Virus record (IMG/VR): IMGVR_UViG_3300030098_004191
Location: 21,902 to 85,901 of that record
Direction: 5' to 3' (one strand)
DNA from: a virus
Length of the DNA: 64,000 bases
The translations under genes and the position numbers were made by a program. Below are positions 21,343 to 27,876 of this stretch, piece after piece (within the stretch, counting starts at the first letter, position 1; each line of letters opens with the position of its first letter). The notes below the pieces were generated by a model. The model saw only the letters and a list, made by a program, of their open reading frames with translations. It made no database searches and was not told the origin of the DNA.

Positions 21343-21861
21343 TTATTCATCATCTTGCTTTGGCCACCAAAAACCGTCTGCTGTCATCTCGTAACCAGCA
21401 TCAATCATTTCTTGATATGATTTATGTGCTGTATGTGGATCTTGTTCCATAGCATTATATGAATCTAATGTATATGGTGGTGCTATTCCATCCTCATTAG
21501 GATGTAAGTTTGGTGAATCTAACTTAAATCTTTTTTTATCTTCAGATGTTGGTGTATATTCATATCCATACTTCTGCAAGTATTTGTTAAACTCTCTTTC
21601 AGGTACTTCACCATTCCAATATTCACTCTCAGTATATTCTTTATCCAAATTGACATCATCAGAATTTCCATTTAACTTAGAATATAATCTCACACTTGTA
21701 TTAAAACATGCCTTATGATATCTCATGTTATTTCTAACAGTTTCTAAGATAGTATTATATATTTCATCAGAATCACAATCAGACTCTATTGCATCATTCA
21801 CCCACATTTTTAGGTTTTCGAGAGAATAACTTTTTGGATCAGATTCTTGAGTCATTGTCAT
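21343..21861 (-). CDS. conserved hypothetical protein, 172 aa
   Basis: MTMTQESDPKSYSLENLKMW, a helical acidic half (DAIESDCDSDEIYNTILETV), then ELxKYLQKYGYEYTP-like and DGIAPPYTLDSYNAME regions, ending GYEMTADGFWWPKQDDE. No function recognised. Last gene of the heme oxygenase operon. It overlaps the preceding gene by 23 bases. Confidence 0.62.
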   Translation of the reverse strand: MTMTQESDPKSYSLENLKMWVNDAIESDCDSDEIYNTILETVRNNMRYHKACFNTSVRLYSKLNGNSDDVNLDKEYTESEYWNGEVPEREFNKYLQKYGYEYTPTSEDKKRFKLDSPNLHPNEDGIAPPYTLDSYNAMEQDPHTAHKSYQEMIDAGYEMTADGFWWPKQDDE

Positions 21862-22033
21862 ACTTAATTGCTTGATCTATAATAACTTGTATCTCTTTAC
21901 TTGTCAAGTCATTTAAGAATTTCCAATTAGGATCTTGTCTGTCCCATTCAAGAGAAAATGAACCATCTTCATTCTGATTCACTTTTAGACTGTCGTTCAT
22001 CATCTTTGATTTGTTTTCTAACCTGTTTAGCAT
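21839..22033 (-). CDS. hypothetical protein (likely start at 22000)
   Basis: Up to 64 residues; ATG at 22000 (MNDSLKVNQNEDGSFSLEW) gives 53 and fits a cyanophage small-protein pattern 'NEDGSFxLEWDxxDPNWxxLNDLT'. Overlaps neighbours on both sides. Function unknown. Confidence 0.6.
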   Translation of the reverse strand: MLNRLENKSKMMNDSLKVNQNEDGSFSLEWDRQDPNWKFLNDLTSKEIQVIIDQAIKYDNDSRI

Positions 22034-22127
22034 AATATACTTCCTGTTCTGTGTACCAGTCAGGGTGTTTCTTGGCTCTCTTTATTAATTTCTTTGCTGC
22101 TTTCTTGGTACTCCAATCTGCTGACAT
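21969..22127 (-). CDS. conserved small basic protein, 52 aa
   Basis: MSADWSTKKAAKKLIKRAKK then HPDWYTEQEVYYAKQVRKQI, ending RQSKSESE. The pattern 'TKKAAKKLIKxAKKHPxWYTxxEVxYAKxxRK' is familiar from short cyanophage proteins. It overlaps the coiled-coil gene by 68 bases and the next gene by several codons, so these genes are strongly interleaved. Confidence 0.65.
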   Translation of the reverse strand: MSADWSTKKAAKKLIKRAKKHPDWYTEQEVYYAKQVRKQIKDDERQSKSESE

Positions 22128-22317
22128 ATTTACGGATTTGTGATATTCTACTGAATAAGGTATTTATATCTGATTCTAATGTGTATAATTGCTTAGAATA
22201 ATACATATTCTCTTCAGTCAAATACTCAACTTCATCCTCAAGTATCTCAATCCTAGTCAGTAGTTGATCTCTCATCAACAACATCTCATCATAGAGGTTA
22301 TTTCTTCTTAAGTTCAT
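22060..22317 (-). CDS. coiled-coil protein, 85 aa
   Basis: MNLRRNNLYDEMLLMRDQLL, then RIEILEDEVEYLTEENMYYS and LESDINTLFSRISQIRK: heptad leucines and isoleucines over about residues 8-66 predict a coiled coil. Role unknown. Overlaps both neighbours. Confidence 0.6.
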   Translation of the reverse strand: MNLRRNNLYDEMLLMRDQLLTRIEILEDEVEYLTEENMYYSKQLYTLESDINTLFSRISQIRKYVSRLEYQESSKEINKESQETP

Positions 22318-22441
22318 CTAATACCTGTGTTGACTTATCTAATTGGTCTAATGCTTCCAACACCTCAGATGTTTCTTCCCAACTCCATTCTTGGTTGTGC
22401 TGTTCATTCTTCTTTTCAATCTTATGTGTTTTAGTTGACAT
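22298..22441 (-). CDS. hypothetical helical protein, 47 aa
   Basis: MSTKTHKIEKKNEQHNQEWS then WEETSEVLEALDQLDKSTQV, ending LDELKKK. Overlaps the upstream 55-aa gene and the downstream coiled-coil gene. No family recognised. Confidence 0.55.
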   Translation of the reverse strand: MSTKTHKIEKKNEQHNQEWSWEETSEVLEALDQLDKSTQVLDELKKK

Positions 22442-22598
22442 TTCTCTTCTGAGTAGTTACATCATACTCTATCACAATCTTTTTAGATTGTCTACCTGTA
22501 CTATCGTAGGTTGTAAAACTTTGCAGTGTACCACCTAACTCATTTACTCCCATGTGAGTAAATGCTGCTAGTATTTCCTTTTCATTTCTTTTGGTCAT
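22431..22598 (-). CDS. hypothetical protein, 55 aa
   Basis: MTKRNEKEILAAFTHMGVNE then LGGTLQSFTTYDSTGRQSKK, ending TTQKRNVN. ATGA overlap with the heme oxygenase stop, so it is translationally coupled to it. A helix followed by a beta hairpin; no function recognised. Confidence 0.6.
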   Translation of the reverse strand: MTKRNEKEILAAFTHMGVNELGGTLQSFTTYDSTGRQSKKIVIEYDVTTQKRNVN

Positions 22599-23272
22599 GT
22601 TAATTTACCTTTAATGAATCCTATGATAATCTGGATGAATGACTTTAAAGAATTACCTTCTAATTGATCGAACATGTGCATGTTTAATCTAAATGCCCAG
22701 TTTGCCTCAACAATTATTGCATTTTGTTGTGCTTCTGTCAATGGTAGTTCATCAAGTATGCTACGATACTTAGTCTTGTACTCCTTGGCATTATCTATCT
22801 TATCAAACTCATAGAAGTATAATCCTTCACCATTTAAGTTCATTGCCTTTTCAGCAATATTCTTAAGTATCTGTCCACCTGATAGATCACCCAAGTATCT
22901 GGTATAATGATGACCAACTAATAGTTCGGGTTCAGTTTTTGCAACCTCATGTATTCTATCAACATATCTCTGACATGCTTCAGTTGGTTGAATCAATGAC
23001 CTCCACATTGGACCATAATAATATCTCAAATCCCGTTCAAGGCTATTAACTCTCTCTAACTCTGGTAGATATAATTTACCAATAACAGGATCATTCTTAA
23101 ATATCCTGAAGTCTTCCTCTATTGCAGTATAAACAAAGTATAGGTCAGCAACCAATACTTTATAACTGTCCTTACTAACAACACCACGTAAGAATGATTT
23201 TACAAATGCTGTATTCTCTGCTGCTGAATGTGATTTTTTAGTTCCTTCTTTAATCTCTTTTGAAAATGTCAT
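22595..23272 (-). CDS. ho1: heme oxygenase (biliverdin-forming)
   Basis: With ATG at 23272 (ATGA overlap with the upstream stop) the protein has 225 residues, the usual length. It opens heme with reductant and oxygen to biliverdin, iron and CO. KKSHSAAEN at 12-20 holds the proximal heme ligand H15. HHYTRYLGDLSGGQ at 120-133 is the distal-helix signature with the conserved glycines. In marine cyanophages it feeds phycobilin synthesis (PebS, PcyA), which would keep host light harvesting active. No bilin reductase gene is seen in this window. Confidence 0.95.
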   Translation of the reverse strand: MTFSKEIKEGTKKSHSAAENTAFVKSFLRGVVSKDSYKVLVADLYFVYTAIEEDFRIFKNDPVIGKLYLPELERVNSLERDLRYYYGPMWRSLIQPTEACQRYVDRIHEVAKTEPELLVGHHYTRYLGDLSGGQILKNIAEKAMNLNGEGLYFYEFDKIDNAKEYKTKYRSILDELPLTEAQQNAIIVEANWAFRLNMHMFDQLEGNSLKSFIQIIIGFIKGKLT

Positions 23273-23661
23273 TTCTTTTTCCTGACTGGTACTTCTAGTG
23301 TCCATGATGATGATTCCAATTTAACCATATCAAAGTTCTTTTTAAACTCTTTCTCTCTTGCCTTCCTCTCTTTCTCCATTGTTAGTTCAATGGTTTCAAT
23401 ACTTCTCTCACCATAATGAGATTTCTGTGGATGTTGCAAACCCATGTAATCATAGATCGCAGTATCTACCATAAAGTAAAGTGTATCCCAAGTCAAAGTA
23501 TCTCTCAAGTTAGATGCAATTCTATCTACATCATTTTCATCAAGATACTCACCAGTTGCTACTGCCTTTGAGTAATCTTCATATTGAGTCAAGAGTTTTG
23601 CTCTAATCTCTACCAACTTATTAAGGTTGATAGTAATTTTCACATCATCGTCTATAGCCAT
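23269..23661 (-). CDS. conserved hypothetical protein, 130 aa
   Basis: MAIDDDVKITINLNKLVEIR, then AKLLTQYEDYSKAVATGEYL and DTAIYDYMGLQHPQKSHYG, ending EVPVRKKK. Helical with a strongly basic tail (MEKERKAREKEFKKN). First gene of the heme oxygenase operon, ATGA-coupled to it. No function recognised. Confidence 0.6.
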   Translation of the reverse strand: MAIDDDVKITINLNKLVEIRAKLLTQYEDYSKAVATGEYLDENDVDRIASNLRDTLTWDTLYFMVDTAIYDYMGLQHPQKSHYGERSIETIELTMEKERKAREKEFKKNFDMVKLESSSWTLEVPVRKKK

Positions 23662-23683
23662 GATAAGTTACATGTGTCTGTAT

Positions 23684-23689
23684 ATTATA
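23684..23689 (-). promoter_or_regulatory. -10 promoter of the heme oxygenase operon
   Basis: Minus-strand TATAAT in GGTTTTATAATATACAG, directly after the terminator at 23689-23717 and 23 bases before the ATG at 23661. Confidence 0.55.
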
Positions 23690-23717
23690 AAACCCCTGAC
23701 ACGATGTGTCAAGGGTT
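23689..23717 (-). terminator. rho-independent terminator
   Basis: CCCTTGACAC-atc-GTGTCAGGGG on the minus strand (one mismatch) followed by TTTT. It ends the small gene at 23796; the TGTCA arms echo the cassette-end element. Confidence 0.65.
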
Positions 23718-23795
23718 GTTGTGATTCTTTAATTACCGTTAAGGTGGATGCGTGTATTTTATCATTTGTTTGTTAAGATTAAACGTGTACTCGTT

Positions 23796-23954
23796 TTAGA
23801 TTAAAACCTCCTTACATATACGTTTACAAACATGTTGGTCGTCTTCACAGTCAATTAGACACTCGTAGTATTCTGTGAGTAAATCATCTTGTGAATCTGC
23901 ATATTCCATATGTTTTGATCCAGCGAGTTGATTAAATGAAATTAAGTTGTGCAT
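23796..23954 (-). CDS. Cys-rich acidic small protein, 52 aa
   Basis: The frame is open to 24020, but ATG at 23954 has a GGAGG ribosome site 8 bases upstream, so this start is chosen. MHNLISFNQLAGSKHMEYAD, then ECLIDCEDDQHVCKRICKEV: four cysteines in C-x4-C-x6-C-x3-C order. It might bind metal or form disulfides. Function unknown. Confidence 0.55.
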   Translation of the reverse strand: MHNLISFNQLAGSKHMEYADSQDDLLTEYYECLIDCEDDQHVCKRICKEVLI

Positions 23955-24085
23955 AATTGCCTCCAATGAACTACAATAACAAAGAGTTTTAGTGCATCTT
24001 GTTATTCCTAATTCTATCACTATTTAGACAAATAGTGTCTGTATTCCCTGATACATTTAACAAAAATTTATGCCTATTAGTAATA

Positions 24086-24394
24086 CTAATACTCTCTTTT
24101 CTCTGACATATAATATGCACCCAACGCTCCACTCATTAGAGTTTCACTAATATCACCATTAGGAGTTTCAACTGTAGGTGTTACATAATTATTCTTCTTA
24201 CCAAATGGTATTGGATCAGCATGTGGATTAGGTATATCTTTAATATACTCAATGACACTATCTCTTAGTGCCATCATTTCATCATAACACCCTTGATTAT
24301 AAGCACATCCTCTGAGCTTACTGTCAGGTTTATATAATGACTCTAATAATAGAGTCTTACCACGATCCCATTTTTCAATCTCAGTCTCTTTCAT
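24086..24394 (-). CDS. hypothetical protein, 102 aa
   Basis: MKETEIEKWDRGKTLLLESL, then GCAYNQGCYDEMMALRDSVI and PFGKKNNYVTPTVETP, ending MSEKREY. ATGA overlap with the upstream gene. No family recognised. Confidence 0.58.
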   Translation of the reverse strand: MKETEIEKWDRGKTLLLESLYKPDSKLRGCAYNQGCYDEMMALRDSVIEYIKDIPNPHADPIPFGKKNNYVTPTVETPNGDISETLMSGALGAYYMSEKREY

Positions 24395-24603
24395 TTCTTC
24401 CTAGATTCTTTTAGTATGTATGATCTGGCAGAGTCAAAGTTTCTGCAAGTATGTACCCATTCACCATTATGGATGATGGCAAGTTTCTTACCACCCTCCA
24501 TAGTTGGTATTGCTGCCCATGTTCCATCTTTGGTTACATAACCTTGTTTCTTTTGGATGGCATCTTTATAGAATGTTTGATAATTAGAATTTCGCATTAA
24601 CAC
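24391..24603 (-). CDS. hypothetical protein, 70 aa
   Basis: MLMRNSNYQTFYKDAIQKKQ (start may be the ATG two codons later), then GGKKLAIIHNGEWVHTCRNF and SARSYILKESRKK. Resembles small single-domain phage proteins with a KLxxIxxGEW strand. Overlaps the 46-aa gene by 20 bases. Confidence 0.58.
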   Translation of the reverse strand: MLMRNSNYQTFYKDAIQKKQGYVTKDGTWAAIPTMEGGKKLAIIHNGEWVHTCRNFDSARSYILKESRKK

Positions 24604-24724
24604 TCACTACTCTGGCAGTTGGGTTCCTTGCAAGTGCAGTCTGTCTTGCCTCATCATAATTTCTGGCATAAACTTCTTCCTTGAAAAGTGTACCAGCAAC
24701 ATAGAGTTGGACTTCACATTTCAT
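24584..24724 (-). CDS. hypothetical protein, 46 aa
   Basis: MKCEVQLYVAGTLFKEEVYA then RNYDEARQTALARNPTARVV, ending SVNAKF. AAAGGAG ribosome site 7 bases upstream. The pattern 'MKxxVxLYVxGxxFxEEVxAxNYxEARxTALARNPxARVV' is typical of short cyanophage proteins. Function unknown. Confidence 0.65.
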   Translation of the reverse strand: MKCEVQLYVAGTLFKEEVYARNYDEARQTALARNPTARVVSVNAKF

Positions 24725-24749
24725 AGTGTTCTCCTTTTGATGTACCCAT

Positions 24750-24755
24750 ATTATA
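24750..24755 (-). promoter_or_regulatory. -10 box overlapping the second methyltransferase stop
   Basis: Minus-strand TATAAT in TTATATAATATGG covers the TAA stop of the upstream gene and lies 26 bases before the ATG at 24724. Confidence 0.4.
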
Positions 24756-25710
24756 TAATATCCAATATGTTTACGGTGGCTTCTTGTGACACTTCTTCAA
24801 CTGGATGATATTCTTCAATTCTTTTCTGAATTAGATTACCATAGTCTTCATGTAACTCACACCCTATGTAATCTCTACCTAATGACTTAGCAACCATAGC
24901 AGTGGTTCCTGATCCCATGAATGGATCTAATACACAATCACCTTCCTGACTACCTGCCTTGATACATGGTTCAATCAAATCAGGTGGAAATACTGCAAAG
25001 TGTGATCCTCTGTATGGTTTATTGGTTATTGACCATACACTTCTCTTATTCTTAGTTGGATATGATTTAGAAAGACCTGAATGTGGTTGTAGTCCTGTTC
25101 CTTCATTGTGATACTTACCATTAGTTCTATCTCTGGTTCCCCAGTCCTTTGCTGGTTCCTTTATTGCTTCATTATCATAGAAGTATTTCTTATTCTTACT
25201 CAACAGAAAAATATACTCATGTGACTTGGTACATCTATCTCTCACACTCTCAGGCATAGGATTAGGTTTATGCCATATAATATCCTGTCTCAAATACCAT
25301 CCATCTGCTCTCAATGCAAACGCAAGCATCCAAGGAATACCAATGAGATCCTTCTCTTTGAGTCCATCTAATCTATTACTACGTTTAGGTGAATACTCTG
25401 GTAGATCCTGATTATTACTTGCAACAGTCTGTTTAACGTATGCTTTTCCAGGTCTATAGTTATAATAACTATCACCAATGTTTAACCACAATGTACCATC
25501 ATCAGTCAGAACATCTCTAACACCTCTGAATACCTCTACAAGGTTTTGTATGTACTCTTCAGGTGTATTTTCCTGTCCTATCTGTTTATCCTCATCTCCA
25601 TAGTTCCTCAGACCGTAGTATGGTGGAGATGTAACACACATTCTGGCAGTCTTTGGTAGAAATGCCGACAGTGTTTCTTTACAGTCACCAAATAATATTG
25701 TATCTCTCAT
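24751..25710 (-). CDS. site-specific DNA methyltransferase (beta class, TSPPY)
   Basis: A 319-residue protein. CVTSPPYYGLRNYGD at 25-39 is motif IV of the TSPPY type, most often N4-cytosine, sometimes N6-adenine. QIGQENTPEEYIQNL follows. DCVLDPFMGSGTTA near 253-266 is motif I, and DYIGCELHEDY near 276-286 is motif II. IV before I makes it beta class. It ends an ATGA-coupled set (helicase, membrane protein, 86-aa gene, this gene). The last codons contain a copy of the CAACTGG hairpin element, encoding PVEEVSQEA. Confidence 0.88.
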   Translation of the reverse strand: MRDTILFGDCKETLSAFLPKTARMCVTSPPYYGLRNYGDEDKQIGQENTPEEYIQNLVEVFRGVRDVLTDDGTLWLNIGDSYYNYRPGKAYVKQTVASNNQDLPEYSPKRSNRLDGLKEKDLIGIPWMLAFALRADGWYLRQDIIWHKPNPMPESVRDRCTKSHEYIFLLSKNKKYFYDNEAIKEPAKDWGTRDRTNGKYHNEGTGLQPHSGLSKSYPTKNKRSVWSITNKPYRGSHFAVFPPDLIEPCIKAGSQEGDCVLDPFMGSGTTAMVAKSLGRDYIGCELHEDYGNLIQKRIEEYHPVEEVSQEATVNILDII

Positions 25711-25967
25711 TTTGTCTGTTCTGATACTATTGCCTTCAACTTACCATCATCAATGGTAATGTTTATTTGATGTTGTAGATCCTTATCAGTATTCATAAGT
25801 CTAATATCTATTGCAGCACCCTTCCCATAACATTGCATGAATAACTTATTACACTTGACCTCCCATCTCTCTGGACTCTCAGCATGTTTATATACAGGAT
25901 TTGAGTGCTTGTCCTCATATCCCTTCACCCAAGGTGTATTATCATTTAAGTTTAACCAGTTCTTCAT
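25707..25967 (-). CDS. hypothetical protein, 86 aa
   Basis: The frame is open to 25991, but ATG at 25967 overlaps the upstream stop as ATGA, matching the coupling style here, so it is preferred. MKNWLNLNDNTPWVKGYEDK, then KHAESPERWEVKCNKLFMQC and INITIDDGKLKAIVSEQTK. No function recognised. Confidence 0.55.
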   Translation of the reverse strand: MKNWLNLNDNTPWVKGYEDKHSNPVYKHAESPERWEVKCNKLFMQCYGKGAAIDIRLMNTDKDLQHQINITIDDGKLKAIVSEQTK

Positions 25968-26209
25968 GTTGTCCTCCATGCCACATAACATATAAAACCT
26001 AATCCTAATAGTATTGCAAAAGGAATAGGAAAGAATGGTAATACCATCATAGCATGAATTACTTGTACAAGCACAATACCATAAAATAGGAACATGATAG
26101 TCATGCCTATTTTATTGTGCCTACTTCCACGTTTATATGGGTGACAGCCAATCGGTCCTCTGTCCCATCCATCCACCATGTATTCTTTTGTAGGAATTTC
26201 TTTGCTCAT
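25964..26209 (-). CDS. small membrane protein, 81 aa
   Basis: MSKEIPTKEYMVDGWDRGPI, then two hydrophobic segments: about residues 32-50 (IGMTIMFLFYGIVLVQVIHA) and 55-75 (LPFFPIPFAILLGLGFICYV). ATGA overlap with the helicase stop. Probably inner membrane; role unknown. Confidence 0.6.
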   Translation of the reverse strand: MSKEIPTKEYMVDGWDRGPIGCHPYKRGSRHNKIGMTIMFLFYGIVLVQVIHAMMVLPFFPIPFAILLGLGFICYVAWRTT

Positions 26210-27384
26210 TTTCTTACCACACTAATTGCAGGTTCGCCCCTCTCAAATACAGTATCAACTACTGCCTGTACTCTACGTGCTGTACTAATACCAACCTTAG
26301 AATACACAGGAATACATACTAACCCATGAGTCTTCTCTTTGCCACCCTTACGAATCACTCTACCGATTGTTTGACTAATGCCAATGTAATCCATAGATCT
26401 TAAGAATAAGACTGCTTCAAGTCCTTTTACATTGATCCCTTCTGCTAAGATGCTATGATGTAAAACAACAAACTTCTTATCAGGATCTTGACCCCATGCA
26501 CTCAGTACATTAAAGAACTCATCTCTGGTTACTTTTTCACCATCAATGACTGCACCAGTCTTGGATGTAATATACATGCAAGTATAACCTCTCCATGCCA
26601 GTTCGTCAAGAAACTTGTCATATGATACTAATCCTGTGATCTGTCTGGTAGACTTAGCACATACTAGAATCTTCTTAGTATTGTGGTCATCAATATTATC
26701 CATGATCTGATTACATTCTACATCAAATGTAATTTCATCCTTCTGTCTTATGTCACTCTTATATACTTTCACCTTTGGTGGTAGGATGTAACCCTCATCC
26801 ACTAACTTAGGTGCTGGTACATTACAAATAACCTGACCAAATATATCAGGTTCATTCATACCCACCTTGAATGGTGTTAAACTATGCTTTGGTGTTGCAG
26901 TAAAGAAGTATGATCTCTCAGCATACATTGAGAAATACTCTACTGATGGGATAAAGTTTTTCCTAACTGAGTTGTGTGCTTCATCAAAGTATATTGTATC
27001 AACATGAGCATAACTCTGTTGTATTCTATGAAGTGAATGATATGTTGTAAAGATGATCTTTCTACCTTTACTGAACTTACACCACTCAGCAATTTCTACT
27101 GGTTTAGTAGTGCTGAAATACTTTGTATCACCACTATGAACGTGCATTACCTGAACATATTTGTATTTCTCTCTTATGACTTCCATGAACTCAGAACATA
27201 ATTGCTCTGCTAATAGGAGACGTGGAGCGACTACAACAATAGTCTTCCAACCCTTATCAAATTCTCTAATAGCATCCTGAATAGCAATAAGAGTCTTACC
27301 ACCACCTGTAGGTACGATGACTTGTCCCTTAGAATGTCTTGCTAGTGCTTCCAGTGCTTTATTCTGGTGAGGACGTAACTGCAT
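26206..27384 (-). CDS. uvsW: superfamily 2 DNA helicase, UvsW-like
   Basis: A 392-residue protein. VPTGGGKT at 24-31 is Walker A, FDEAHN at 133-138 is motif II, and FFTATPK at 160-166 is motif III. Late motifs follow (LVCAKSTR, AEGINVKG, SQTIGRVIRKGG with arginine fingers). This fits UvsW, which in T4 unwinds branched and R-loop DNA and helps switch replication from origin- to recombination-dependent. It is shorter than T4 UvsW (587), apparently lacking the N-terminal DNA-binding domain and the C-terminal extension. Extended -10 box upstream after a terminator. Confidence 0.85.
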   Translation of the reverse strand: MQLRPHQNKALEALARHSKGQVIVPTGGGKTLIAIQDAIREFDKGWKTIVVVAPRLLLAEQLCSEFMEVIREKYKYVQVMHVHSGDTKYFSTTKPVEIAEWCKFSKGRKIIFTTYHSLHRIQQSYAHVDTIYFDEAHNSVRKNFIPSVEYFSMYAERSYFFTATPKHSLTPFKVGMNEPDIFGQVICNVPAPKLVDEGYILPPKVKVYKSDIRQKDEITFDVECNQIMDNIDDHNTKKILVCAKSTRQITGLVSYDKFLDELAWRGYTCMYITSKTGAVIDGEKVTRDEFFNVLSAWGQDPDKKFVVLHHSILAEGINVKGLEAVLFLRSMDYIGISQTIGRVIRKGGKEKTHGLVCIPVYSKVGISTARRVQAVVDTVFERGEPAISVVRK

Positions 27385-27407
27385 CTATGCTCTATTAATA
27401 TGAAGAT

Positions 27408-27416
27408 ATTATAGCA
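27408..27416 (-). promoter_or_regulatory. extended -10 promoter of the helicase operon
   Basis: Minus strand TGC-TATAAT right after the T-run of the 27421-27442 terminator, 24 bases before the ATG at 27384. Confidence 0.6.
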
Positions 27417-27462
27417 TAAAAAAAGACCCTACATGGGGTCTTGTGACACTTTCGCCACTGGT
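27417..27462 (-). terminator. 3' cassette end: hairpin element plus terminator
   Basis: Element GTGACACTTTCGCCACTGG (27443-27461, poor stem but clear sequence match) then GACCC-tacat-GGGGTC with a T-run on the minus strand. Confidence 0.65.
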
Positions 27463-27516
27463 TGCCTTAAAGTATTATAGAACTTGCCTTGCAACCATAC
27501 AAAGGTATGTATAACT

Positions 27517-27849
27517 TTATGATTTTTGACTGTCTTCTACTTTCTGTGCGATCTCATCAAACTTACCGTTCATCCAATCATCACTATGCTCAGACCATGA
27601 ACCAATAGGACAACTCTCTATTGATATTTTTGCTTTCATTTCTAATGGACATCCACAATGCTTACACATGTGTGGTCCTATATCATACCATTCACATTGC
27701 TGACATATCTTCAGTCTCTTTGTTAATACTTCTTCAGATACAAAGAAATCTTGTTGATTAGCTAAGGCATGTTTAATAACATCCCATGTAAATTTTGCCA
27801 AATTCTCACCTCTTTTAGGAAGTGACGGATAATCATGTTCAGTAGTCAT
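27517..27849 (-). CDS. Cys-rich zinc-binding protein, 110 aa
   Basis: MTTEHDYPSLPKRGENLAKF, then CQQCEW at 49-54, MCKHCGCPL at 61-69 and SCPIGSW at 79-85: CxxC plus CxxCxC plus C, a likely zinc ribbon. The motif 'C..CeW......C..CGCPl..Ka......CP.gkW' recurs in phage proteins of unknown role. It has a late box 21 bases upstream, overlapping the fibre gene end, and the repeated 3' end. So it may be expressed late, unlike the genes that follow it. Confidence 0.7.
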   Translation of the reverse strand: MTTEHDYPSLPKRGENLAKFTWDVIKHALANQQDFFVSEEVLTKRLKICQQCEWYDIGPHMCKHCGCPLEMKAKISIESCPIGSWSEHSDDWMNGKFDEIAQKVEDSQKS

Positions 27850-27869
27850 AATTATATAATCTAGTGTAC

Positions 27870-27876
27870 TATTTAG
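27870..27876 (-). promoter_or_regulatory. T4-type late promoter
   Basis: Minus-strand CTAAATA 21 bases before the ATG at 27849. It begins in the stop codon of the adhesin gene. Confidence 0.5.

Noticed and set aside
24785-24803. Counting this CACTT-CTTC-AACTG as a true cassette end
   Set aside because: It lies within the methyltransferase coding region and no terminator follows; kept only as a note.
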